From: JBCCGI01 sp039029355
GTDB taxonomy: Bacteria; Planctomycetota; UBA1135; GCA-002686595
Length of the DNA: 37,676 nucleotides
Direction of reading: 5' to 3'
NCBI GenBank assembly: GCA_039029355.1
Contig: JBCCGI010000084.1
Coordinates: forward strand, 1-37,676
How positions within the stretch are numbered: position 1 is the stretch's first letter; every line of letters begins with the position of its first letter. Under the pieces are notes generated by a model. It was not told where the DNA came from, ran no database searches, and saw nothing but the letters and a program-made list of their open reading frames with translations. Positions 15,322-22,989 of this stretch are shown here, piece after piece. Made by a program: the position numbers and the translations under genes.

Positions 15322-16356
15322 CTACGGCCCGACCCAGCAGCGCGCGCCCTGCGTCAACCCGGCACGGCCGGCCGCGAGGTCGAGCAGGCCGCCCTGGGCG
15401 ATGAAGGTCGTGCCGACCATCGTCGGCGTGTCCGGCACCTGGACCGAGACCGACACCGGGGAGCCGCTCCAGTCCGCGCCCGACTCGATGATCGGCGGAA
15501 CGACCAGCAAGAGCTCGCCGTCGGTTCCGGGCACCATCCCGAGGCCCGGCACGAGGATGCCGCAGGGGTAGGCCGGGACGGCGAGTGCCGAGACCGCGAG
15601 GAGCGGCGTCGAGGGCACCCCCATCGAACCCGTCGGGTCGTCGACGAAGAAGGTGAGGAGCTCGCCCACGTGCGGCGGCTCGTCGCTCGTCAAGCTGCCC
15701 GCGGGATTCAGGCCGCAGCCGTAGGGCTCGACGCTCGCGAGCCGGGTGAACTCGAGCGTGCCGAGCGGCGTGGTCCCGAAGAACGGGCCGCCGGTCATCA
15801 GCGTGATCGGGTCCTGCGGATCCGTGTCGAGGTTCGGCGAGTAGAAGTCCGTTCCGCTGTCGGTTCCCGCGTCGTAGGCGTAGAGCTCGACCGTCTTCGA
15901 GGCGACCCAGCTCCCTCCCTCGTACAGGTTCAGGTCGTGCACGCCGACGAACCAGTCGGGGCTTGGGAAGATCCTGCTCACCAGCGTCACCAGCGGGGTC
16001 TCGTCGGTGACCGTGACCTCCACCGGGACCCCGAAGGGGTGGTAGATCAACTGCTCGGCGTCGCCGGCGTCGATCGCGGTGTAGATCTGGACCGCGAGCG
16101 CACCGGGGCCCGAGGCCTCGGCCATCGACTCCATCCCGTCCGACGCGAGCGCACCGACCTGCCAGAGCGACAGACTCGAGTTGTGCGATGCGCCGATGAA
16201 GTTGGTAAGGAGGCCGCCGAACTTCGGGTAGGCGCCCGGATGCGTGGTCGCGCTCCAGGTCTCGTCGAGCTCGATCTTGTAGACGGCGATGCCGTCCTGG
16301 GCGAGGCTGGGCGTTGCGAGCGGGAGGAGCAGGAGAAGATGCAGGCTGGTCTTCAT
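15322..16356 (-). CDS. Secreted Spondin_N domain protein
   Basis: The 344-residue protein opens with a clear signal peptide (MKTSLHLLLLLPLATPSLAQ, probable cleavage after Ala-Gln). Residues about 23-150 match the Spondin_N pattern: VYKIELDETWSATTHPGAYP, LTNFIGASHNSSLSLWQVG, ASDGMESMAEASG, then FPSPDWFVGVHDLNLYEGG. In animal F-spondin and bacterial relatives this is a beta-rich, often calcium-binding module; the ligand here is unknown. From about residue 225 a second domain begins at YGCGLNPAGSLT, containing GELLTFFVDDPTGSMG and CGILVPGLGM. It resembles a C-terminal module of other planctomycete-type secreted proteins, as I recall them. ATG at 16356 is chosen because the signal peptide starts there. 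Confidence 0.82.
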   Translation of the reverse strand: MKTSLHLLLLLPLATPSLAQDGIAVYKIELDETWSATTHPGAYPKFGGLLTNFIGASHNSSLSLWQVGALASDGMESMAEASGPGALAVQIYTAIDAGDAEQLIYHPFGVPVEVTVTDETPLVTLVSRIFPSPDWFVGVHDLNLYEGGSWVASKTVELYAYDAGTDSGTDFYSPNLDTDPQDPITLMTGGPFFGTTPLGTLEFTRLASVEPYGCGLNPAGSLTSDEPPHVGELLTFFVDDPTGSMGVPSTPLLAVSALAVPAYPCGILVPGLGMVPGTDGELLLVVPPIIESGADWSGSPVSVSVQVPDTPTMVGTTFIAQGGLLDLAAGRAGLTQGARCWVGP

Positions 16357-16454
16357 CCCCCGAAGATAGCGCCGCTCCGGAGATCTCGCTCGGAGAGCCA
16401 AGCGGCGCCCGGGCCGGGTTCCCCCGGGCGAGGCGCCCTCGCCCCCCTACCGCT

Positions 16455-17453
16455 TCAGCGCAGGCACTTCTCGACGGCCGCGGTGAGCTCGTTCGGCCGA
16501 AAGGGCTTGCGCAGGTAGAGCACGTCGTCGCCGGGGCGCGTGTCCTCGCCGCCCAAGACGACGAGCGTCGGCGCGACGTCGATCAGCCGGCGCAGGAGGC
16601 CCGGCGAGGTGGCCTCGATGTCGACGTCGACCAGGACGAGCCGGCAGGCCTCCAGCAGCTCGTCGAGCCGCGAGAGGTCGTCGACCGCCTGCACGCGGTG
16701 GCCCTCCTCGCCCAGCACCGACGTCATCAGGTCGGCGAGCAGCTGGTCGGGCTCGAGCAGGAGCAGCAGCGCTCCCGAGGCCCGCGACGACGCCGGCGTC
16801 TCCTCGAGCTCGGTGCGCGCCGCCAGCGTCAGCCGCCAGGCGACGGCCTGGCCCAGCTCGCGGCAACGCAGGGCGCCGCCGCGCTCGGCGGCGAAGCGCT
16901 CCAGGGCGCGGGCGGCGTCGCCGCAGGGTCCGTGGCGCAGCTGCTCGCGGCCGGCAAGCGCGAGCGTCAGCGCGACGCGGTCCGGGCCAATCGACGCGCA
17001 GAAGCGCACCCGGGCGGGGCGGGCCGAGCGCGGGTGGGACAGGATCCCCGCCAGCAGGACCGACCAGGCCTGGGCCACGACGCGCGGGTCGGTCTCGAGC
17101 ACGGCGGCCCCGCCGCGCCGGGCGACGACGAGCTCGACCGAGCTCTCGTTCGCGAACGGGGTGACGAGGTCGCGCACGTCCGCGAGCACGACCTCGATCT
17201 CGACCTCCGCGGCGCCGTAGGTCAGCCGCTTCGAGAAGGTCGACAGCACCCGGATCAGCCGTGTGCTCTCGGCGGCGCTGGCGCGGACCTGCTCAACCTG
17301 GGCGCGGAAGGTCGTCCCGCCGCTCCCGCGGCGGCTGGTCCAGATGTCGCAGTGCCCGCTCACGACCGCCAGGAGGTTGTTCATCCGGTGGACCAGCGGG
17401 GGAATGAGCAGCCCCAGCAGCTGGGCACGGGTCGAGGCTTGGGCTTCGGACAT
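16455..17453 (-). CDS. Histidine-kinase-like protein with C-terminal receiver domain, ATP-binding part degenerate
   Basis: The 332-residue soluble protein starts with a phosphoacceptor-like helix: LVHRMNNLLAVVSGHCDI with His22 in H-box position, followed by a second helix (ASAAESTRLIRVLSTFSK). Residues about 85-215 occupy the place of the HATPase domain, but I cannot find a credible N-box asparagine or the glycine-rich G boxes, so ATP binding looks lost. Residues about 225-332 are a receiver domain with probable phospho-acceptor Asp276 (LVLVDVDIE), the conserved lysine Lys316 in LRKPF, and a poorly kept acidic pair (LLEPDQ). It may be a phosphotransfer or dimeric scaffold protein rather than a kinase. 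It lies 50 bp from the divergent GT-C gene; no cognate regulator is adjacent. Confidence 0.7.
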   Translation of the reverse strand: MSEAQASTRAQLLGLLIPPLVHRMNNLLAVVSGHCDIWTSRRGSGGTTFRAQVEQVRASAAESTRLIRVLSTFSKRLTYGAAEVEIEVVLADVRDLVTPFANESSVELVVARRGGAAVLETDPRVVAQAWSVLLAGILSHPRSARPARVRFCASIGPDRVALTLALAGREQLRHGPCGDAARALERFAAERGGALRCRELGQAVAWRLTLAARTELEETPASSRASGALLLLLEPDQLLADLMTSVLGEEGHRVQAVDDLSRLDELLEACRLVLVDVDIEATSPGLLRRLIDVAPTLVVLGGEDTRPGDDVLYLRKPFRPNELTAAVEKCLR

Positions 17454-17503
17454 GAGTTCTGTGAATATAGGCCGGGTCGGCCCGACGCCGGCACGAACCC
17501 GGC

Positions 17504-19477
17504 ATGAACCGAACGACCGCGATCCTCGTCGCCCTCGCTACTCTCCTCGCCCACATCCTGGCGATCCACCAGAACCTGGACGGAACCTTCGGGCCGCCGT
17601 TCGAGATCGCCCACGTGGCCTTCCGCTCGGCGCGCAACCTCGTCTACGAGGGGAGCCTGGCCTGGACGACCGGCGGCGAGGTGGTGGAGTCGTACCCCTC
17701 GCCCCTGTGGGTGATGATCTGCGCCTCCTTCACCCGGATGTACGCGCCGCCGACGATCGCGAGCCAGTACCTCGGCATCCTCTGCGCGCTCGCGACCGTC
17801 ATCGTGCTGGCCCAGTTCAGCGCGGCGCGGCTCGCCGGGCTGGTGGCGCTGCTGCTCTTCGTCGCGACCGGCACGACCGCCTCGGCGGCGGCTTCGGGAA
17901 CCGAGTTCACGCTCGTCATGCTGACGATGGCGATCGCCTTCCTGGCGTACGAGCGGCGCTGGAAGCGCGGGACCGCGATCGCGCTGTGCGCGCTCATCGT
18001 CACGCGTACCGACCTCTGGGTGCTCGTGGGAGGGCTGTTCGTCGCCGAGGCGCTGCGCGCGCGGCGGCGGGACGCGGGCGATCCGTCGCTGATGCGCGCC
18101 TTCCTCCCGCCGGTGGTGCTGGCCGCGGCGGGCGTGATCTTCCGCTGGGTCGTGACCGACACGCTGATCGCGCCGACGACGCGGCTCCTGCTCCAGCCCG
18201 ACGCGGCGCGCATCCAGCTGGGGGTCGACTACGTCACGAGCTTCTTCCTGCGCTCGGGCTCGGCCTCGCTGGTGATCTTCCCGATCTGGTACCTGCTGCG
18301 CGGCCAGCTCTCGGGGACGGGGAGGCGCGCTCTCGCCCTGGTCGGGCTGTGGTCCGCCTTCGTCGCCGTGGTGGGCGGCGACGGGCTGCCGTTCTGGATG
18401 GCGATGGCGCCGGTCATCCCGCTGCTCTTCCTGGCGATCCAGGAGGCGATGATCATCGCCATGGACAGCCAGCGGCCCTGGGTCAGCACGCTGACCTGGG
18501 CGTTGTTCGTCACCGCCTTCCTGGCGGCGGGCTTCGTCAGCCGCGTGCCGACCGACATCGGCGGCGTGCCGCTGCGCAGGCTGCAGCTGGCCTGGATGCG
18601 GCCGAGCGACGCCCTCTGGAACGCCTACGGCCGCCCGTTCGGGCGCCGCGGCCTGATGCAGGAGCTGGCGGAGGTCGAGGAGCTGCGCACCCTGGCGGTG
18701 TTCCTGCGCGACCGGCTCGACCCGGGCACGCGCATCCTGACGCCGTGGCCGGGCGCCATCGGCTACATCTCGCGCCAGGACGTCGTCGACCTCCTGGGCC
18801 GCACCACCGCGCCGGCCGACGGGTCGGGGCAGAGGTCGTGGTACGGCATGCCGCGGCTCGACATCGCCGCGGGGATGAGCGAGGGCTACGACTACATCGT
18901 GCCGATGGCCACCAGCGCGCCGTCGCCCCCGCGGATGGGCGAGGTGGTGCGCGGCTGGATCGAGCGCAGCAGCGTCGGCGACACGCGCTCGGGCGACGCC
19001 GTGGTCCGCGCGCTCTCGCAGCTGCGCGACTACGAGCTGATCTCGGTGCCGGTTCCGCGGCGCAGCTACCGGCCGGAGGACACCTCCCCGCGGCCCTACT
19101 ACGTGCTGCGCAACCGCGGGTTGAAGCTGCAGCCCGACCTGCAGATGCGGCGCGAGAGCGGCGGCATCGCGGTGCTCGCGCAGCACTCCGGGCACCCGCA
19201 GGTGGTCGACCTCGAGGTCCTGATGAAGACCCCCGACGGTCAGACGCGCCGGCTGCGGCCGACGGGCGAGTTCGTGATCGGGGACCTGGTGCACGCGCGC
19301 ACCGGCATCCTGCTGTACGCCACCGGCCCGAAGCCGATCCGGCTGATGCACTTCCGGCTGCCGCCGGGCGTGCGCGAGGCGGAGCTCGTCGGCGTGCTGC
19401 AGAACCCGAACGCGGACGAGGACCCGCAGTTCGCGATGGTGAGCCACCCGGCCGAGTTCCGGGTGGGACGCGACTAG
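17504..19477 (+). CDS. Polytopic membrane protein, GT-C-type glycosyltransferase-like
   Basis: A 657-residue protein whose first 360 residues contain about nine to eleven hydrophobic segments, followed by a soluble C-terminal domain of about 290 residues. The first loop contains ESYPSPLWVMI, resembling the (Y/F)PTPLW-type loop of GT-C arabinofuranosyl- and mannosyl-transferases that use lipid-linked sugars. An acidic catalytic residue in the first extracytoplasmic loop is expected for that fold; Glu34 (PPFEIAH) and Glu49 or Glu59 are candidates. The donor and acceptor are unknown. With Ugd, the flippase and the aminotransferase nearby, envelope glycan or glycoprotein modification is a reasonable inference. 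ATG at 17504 starts directly before the first membrane segment. Confidence 0.72.
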   Translation: MNRTTAILVALATLLAHILAIHQNLDGTFGPPFEIAHVAFRSARNLVYEGSLAWTTGGEVVESYPSPLWVMICASFTRMYAPPTIASQYLGILCALATVIVLAQFSAARLAGLVALLLFVATGTTASAAASGTEFTLVMLTMAIAFLAYERRWKRGTAIALCALIVTRTDLWVLVGGLFVAEALRARRRDAGDPSLMRAFLPPVVLAAAGVIFRWVVTDTLIAPTTRLLLQPDAARIQLGVDYVTSFFLRSGSASLVIFPIWYLLRGQLSGTGRRALALVGLWSAFVAVVGGDGLPFWMAMAPVIPLLFLAIQEAMIIAMDSQRPWVSTLTWALFVTAFLAAGFVSRVPTDIGGVPLRRLQLAWMRPSDALWNAYGRPFGRRGLMQELAEVEELRTLAVFLRDRLDPGTRILTPWPGAIGYISRQDVVDLLGRTTAPADGSGQRSWYGMPRLDIAAGMSEGYDYIVPMATSAPSPPRMGEVVRGWIERSSVGDTRSGDAVVRALSQLRDYELISVPVPRRSYRPEDTSPRPYYVLRNRGLKLQPDLQMRRESGGIAVLAQHSGHPQVVDLEVLMKTPDGQTRRLRPTGEFVIGDLVHARTGILLYATGPKPIRLMHFRLPPGVREAELVGVLQNPNADEDPQFAMVSHPAEFRVGRD

Positions 19478-19531
19478 GTCGACCGTCCGCGAGCCCCGGC
19501 GACCGCCGCGCGGGGCCCGCGGCGCGGGCGG

Positions 19532-21469
19532 CTACGTGATGCCGTGGGTCTTCAGCTTGCGGTACAGCGTGCTCTTGCCGACCTTCAGCAGCTTCGCCGC
19601 GGCGAGCTTGTCGCCGTTGGTCTGCTTCATTGCCTCCAGGAGGCACTTCTTCTCGAAGTTCTCGAGGCTGACCTCGTCGCTCGGAGGCACCGCGACGGTC
19701 GCCACGTAGCCGCCCTGGCTGCTGCCGAGCGGCGAGTGCGTCCCCGCGATCTCGTGCTCCGGGCGGCGCGAGGGGATCTGGAGGTCGGATGCCATGCCGC
19801 TGGCGAGCTCGCGCAGCGGCTGGGGCAGGTCGACGATCTCGATCGCGTCGCCCTCCACCAGCGCGCAGGCGCGCTCGATGCAGTTCTCCAGCTCGCGCAC
19901 GTTGCCGGGCCAGTGGTAGGCCTCCAGGACGCGCAGCGTGTCGGGCGAGAAGTCCATCGTGTCGCGCTCGGGTGCGAAGCGCGACAGGAAGTCGCGCGCC
20001 AGGAGCTCGACGTCGCCGGGCCGGTCGCGCAGCAGCGGAACCATCAGGTCGACCACGTTGAGGCGCGCGTGGAGGTCCTCGCGGAAGCCGCCCTCGCGCA
20101 CCGCGTCCTCGAGCGAGGAGCTGGTCGCCGCGATCACGCGCACGTCGACGTACTCGGCCTTGGACGAGCCGACGCGACGCACCTCGCCGTCCTCGAGCAC
20201 GCGCACGATCTTCTCCTGTAGCTCGGACGCCAGCTCCTGGATCTCGTCGAGGAACACGGTGCCGAGGTGCGCCTGCTGGAACAGCCCCGGCCGGTCCGAG
20301 ATCGCGCCTTCGAAGGCGCCCTTCGCGTGCCCGAAGAGCTCGCTCTCCAGCACGTCGGTGGCCAGCGCCGCGCAGTTGACCGGCACGAAGGCGCCGCTGC
20401 GCGTGCCGCCGAAGTGCAGGGCGCGGGCCACCAGCTCCTTGCCGGCCCCCTCGCCCCCGCGGACCAGGACGTGCTTCTCGGACGACGCGGCCTTGGCCAC
20501 CCGCCGGCGCAGGTTGACCATCGGCTCCGACCGCCCCAGGAGGCGCCGCGGGTGGAAGCTCGCGCGGGCGGCTTCCAGGAGCGGGCCGATCTCGCGGCGC
20601 GGGACGCCCTGCTCCTGCAGCCGCAGCATCTCGGAGGCCACCTTCCGGCGCCCCGCGTCGAGCAGCAGCACAGCCCGCAGGCCGGACTCGCCCTGGCCCG
20701 TGACGGGCACGATCGGGAGCACCGAGGCGGAGAGCGCGCGCGAGATCTGCCCCGCGCGGATCGAGATGTCGAAGCGATAGCCCTCGCGCGGCTCGTTGCG
20801 GGCGTCGCGCACGAAGGCCTCCAGGCCGCTCGCCGGGGCCAGGCTGCCGAGGTTGCGGCCCTCGAGGTCCTTGCCGAGCACGTCGATCGCCCCGCGGTCG
20901 GCGAAGCGGACGATGCCCTCGGAGTCCACCAAGAGCAGCCCGTCCGGCCGCCCGGCGGCCAGCTCGCGGAAGACCAGCGAGCGGTTGCCGGTCTCGCGCA
21001 GGGCGAGCTCGAGGTCGGCGCCGCGCTGGCGCTCCTCGGTCAGGCGTCGGTTCTGCTCCTCCAGCAGTTGATTCTGGATCGCGAGGTCGTCCTGCAGCGC
21101 CTTGACGTTCAGCATCGCGCGGACCACGTCCTCCATCAGGGGCAGGTCGCCCTTGATGAGGAACGCCTCGCACCCGGCCTCGTAGCCGCGGTGGAGGTCC
21201 TCACGCCCTTTGAGCTGGCCGCTGATCAGGACGACCGGAATGCCCTGCATCTGCGGTATCGTCTTGATCCGCTTGCAGACCTCGAAGCCGTCGATCCCCG
21301 AGCCCAGGACCACGTCGACCAAGAAGAGGTCGAAGCTACCGCTTCGCGCCTCCATCAGGCCGCGGGCGCCGGTCGGAGCAACGACCACCTCATGGCCGAG
21401 ATCCTCCAGGCGATTCCTGTAAAGCAGCTGCGCGCTCTGCTCGTCCTCGATCAGAAGAATGCGGCTCAT
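19532..21469 (-). CDS. NtrC-type response regulator (REC-PAS-AAA+-Fis) with altered GAFTGA motif
   Basis: The 645-residue regulator has a receiver domain (residues 1-125; Asp52 in LFLVDVVLG, acidic pair in LLIEDEQ, lysine in FLIKGD), a short coiled coil (about 130-165), a PAS-like domain (about 170-280), a sigma54-type AAA+ domain and a C-terminal Fis helix-turn-helix (TNGDKLAAAKLLKVGKSTLY). In the AAA+ part, Walker A is GGEGAGKE, Walker B is TVFLDEIQEL and the arginine-containing FREDLHARLNV is kept. The loop that touches sigma54, normally GAFTGA, reads GAFEGA at about residue 385. A strong Shine-Dalgarno GGAGGTG precedes the ATG at 21469. The family call is firm; whether it still activates sigma54 is open. 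Confidence 0.93.
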   Translation of the reverse strand: MSRILLIEDEQSAQLLYRNRLEDLGHEVVVAPTGARGLMEARSGSFDLFLVDVVLGSGIDGFEVCKRIKTIPQMQGIPVVLISGQLKGREDLHRGYEAGCEAFLIKGDLPLMEDVVRAMLNVKALQDDLAIQNQLLEEQNRRLTEERQRGADLELALRETGNRSLVFRELAAGRPDGLLLVDSEGIVRFADRGAIDVLGKDLEGRNLGSLAPASGLEAFVRDARNEPREGYRFDISIRAGQISRALSASVLPIVPVTGQGESGLRAVLLLDAGRRKVASEMLRLQEQGVPRREIGPLLEAARASFHPRRLLGRSEPMVNLRRRVAKAASSEKHVLVRGGEGAGKELVARALHFGGTRSGAFVPVNCAALATDVLESELFGHAKGAFEGAISDRPGLFQQAHLGTVFLDEIQELASELQEKIVRVLEDGEVRRVGSSKAEYVDVRVIAATSSSLEDAVREGGFREDLHARLNVVDLMVPLLRDRPGDVELLARDFLSRFAPERDTMDFSPDTLRVLEAYHWPGNVRELENCIERACALVEGDAIEIVDLPQPLRELASGMASDLQIPSRRPEHEIAGTHSPLGSSQGGYVATVAVPPSDEVSLENFEKKCLLEAMKQTNGDKLAAAKLLKVGKSTLYRKLKTHGIT

Positions 21470-21492
21470 CGGACACCTCCCCAGGGTCCAGA

Positions 21493-21506
21493 CTCCCGCG
21501 CGGGAG
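21493..21506. promoter_or_regulatory. Perfect 14-bp palindrome upstream of the NtrC-type regulator
   Basis: CTCCCGCGCGGGAG reads identically on both strands and lies 24-37 bp before the regulator ATG, just outside its Shine-Dalgarno. It could be an operator for autoregulation or an RNA hairpin. In DNA this GC-rich a short GC palindrome may be fortuitous. Confidence 0.3.
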
Positions 21507-21684
21507 CCATGATGCGCGTTGTTAGAGCAACCACCGGCCGGGCTGAGTCGGTGACCGTCCGAGGAACGGGAACCGGCGTCCCGCTCGTGGACGCGTCAAT
21601 CTTGGCACTTCGATTCTCCAAAAGGGCACCCTCCAACATCCGAAACGCACCATTCGGTCCCAAAAGAGGGACTCGATAGCGGCG

Positions 21685-22989
21685 ATGGGGTCTCCCGAGC
21701 TGTCCGCGCTGTTCTCCGAGCGCGTCGCCGAGGCGCTCGCGGATCTCGGCGGGCGCACCGACCCGCTCGAGGTCGGGCGCTGGCTGCGCAAGCGGCTGCC
21801 GGTCGAGGAGGCGCGCGCCGCCGCCGAGCTGGTCGACCTGCGCCGCCGGGCGCGCGGGCGGCTGCCGGACGCCGAGCGGCTGTTCCTGACCCCCAAGGGC
21901 CTCGAGCAGGCCACGGACGGCCGCGTTGCACGGGCGCGGGCGGACCGGATCGCCGCGCGGTTGCCCGGCGCGTGGGTCTGGGACGCGACGGCGGGCATCG
22001 GCGGGGACGCGCTCGCCCTGCGCGGGCGGGGCCTGCGGGTCGTAGCGTCGGACCGCGACGCCGCCAGCACCCTCTGCGCCCGGGCCAACCTGGGACTCGT
22101 CGCCGGCTCCGGCGAGGGCCAGGCGCCGCCGCCCGCCGTGGTTCTGCGCGCCGACGCGCTGGAGCCGCCGCTGCGCGACCTGATGGGAGCGGTGCTGCTG
22201 CTCGACCCCGACCGCCGGCCGGGGTCCGGGTCCGGGTCTGGCGGACGCCGCGGCCACCCCGAGGACTGGTCGCCACCGCTGTCGGCCGCGCTCGCGCTGG
22301 CCGGCCGCTTCGCCGGCGCCTGCCTGAAGCTGCCGCCGGCGCTGGACGTCGAGCGCATCGACCCGGACGCGGGCGCGCCGGCCTTCCCCGCGGCTCCGGC
22401 GGACGCGGCGCGGGCCGAGCCCCCTGCCTCGTGGCAGTGGGTCAGCGTCGCCGGCGAGCTCAAGGAGATCGCCCGCTGGACCGGCGCGCTCGCGGCCCCC
22501 GGAGGCCAGCGCGAGGTGCTCGCCCTCGACGCGCGCGGCCAGGCGACCGTCCTGGAGGGCGTTCCCGAGCGCCGCGCCGCGGTCGCACCCGAGCAGGCCG
22601 AGCTCCCGGCCTGGATCAGCGATCCCGACCCGGCGGTCGTCCGCTCGGGGCTCCTCGGACTGCTCGCGGACCGGCTCGACGCCCGTCCGCTGGCTCCGGA
22701 GATCGCCTACCTGGCCTCCGACGAGCGCCCGCCCGCCGGGCTGGTGCGGCCCTACCGCGTGCTCGCGTCGACCCCGCTCGACCGCAAGCGCGTGCGCCGC
22801 ATGTTGGCCGAGCACGACGTCGGGCCGCTGACGGTGAAGAAGCGCGGACACCCGGATCCGGCAGAAAGGTTGGCCGCGCGCTTGCGGGGCAAGGGCTCGC
22901 GTCGTGGTCTGTTGCTCATCGCGCGCCTCGAACGCGGGCACCGGGCCTACCTGGTGACGCGCTCCGAGGCCGCCGAAGCGAGCCGATGA
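21685..22989 (+). CDS. SAM-dependent methyltransferase with THUMP-like C-terminal domain
   Basis: The 434-residue protein has a helical N-terminal part (1-75) and a Rossmann methyltransferase core with SAM motif I WDATAGIGGDALALRGRG near residue 100, the acidic motif II VVASDRD and a LLLDPDRRP motif IV-like segment. It ends with a THUMP-like domain (YRVLASTPLDRKRVRRMLAE, VGPLTVKKRGHPDPAERL, RGLLLIARLERGHRAYLV). Proteins of this architecture are widespread but, as far as I know, poorly characterised; the THUMP resemblance suggests an RNA substrate. The stop overlaps the flippase start by 4 bp (ATGA), indicating co-translation, though no functional link is obvious. Confidence 0.88.
   Translation: MGSPELSALFSERVAEALADLGGRTDPLEVGRWLRKRLPVEEARAAAELVDLRRRARGRLPDAERLFLTPKGLEQATDGRVARARADRIAARLPGAWVWDATAGIGGDALALRGRGLRVVASDRDAASTLCARANLGLVAGSGEGQAPPPAVVLRADALEPPLRDLMGAVLLLDPDRRPGSGSGSGGRRGHPEDWSPPLSAALALAGRFAGACLKLPPALDVERIDPDAGAPAFPAAPADAARAEPPASWQWVSVAGELKEIARWTGALAAPGGQREVLALDARGQATVLEGVPERRAAVAPEQAELPAWISDPDPAVVRSGLLGLLADRLDARPLAPEIAYLASDERPPAGLVRPYRVLASTPLDRKRVRRMLAEHDVGPLTVKKRGHPDPAERLAARLRGKGSRRGLLLIARLERGHRAYLVTRSEAAEASR

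Noticed and set aside
16426..16444. GC-rich hairpin (GGGCGAGG/CCTCGCCC) as terminator of the sensor-protein gene
   Set aside because: There is no T-rich tract on either side, and such short GC stems are common by chance in this DNA.
17381..19447. Minus-strand 688-codon frame opposite the GT-C-like gene
   Set aside because: Composition is Arg/Asp/His/Gln-rich shadow sequence; the plus strand encodes a coherent membrane protein here.
21603..21618. Sigma54-type promoter (TGGCAC) before the methyltransferase gene
   Set aside because: The -24 element fits, but the -12 element reads TTCT where GC is required, so it is not a credible sigma54 site.
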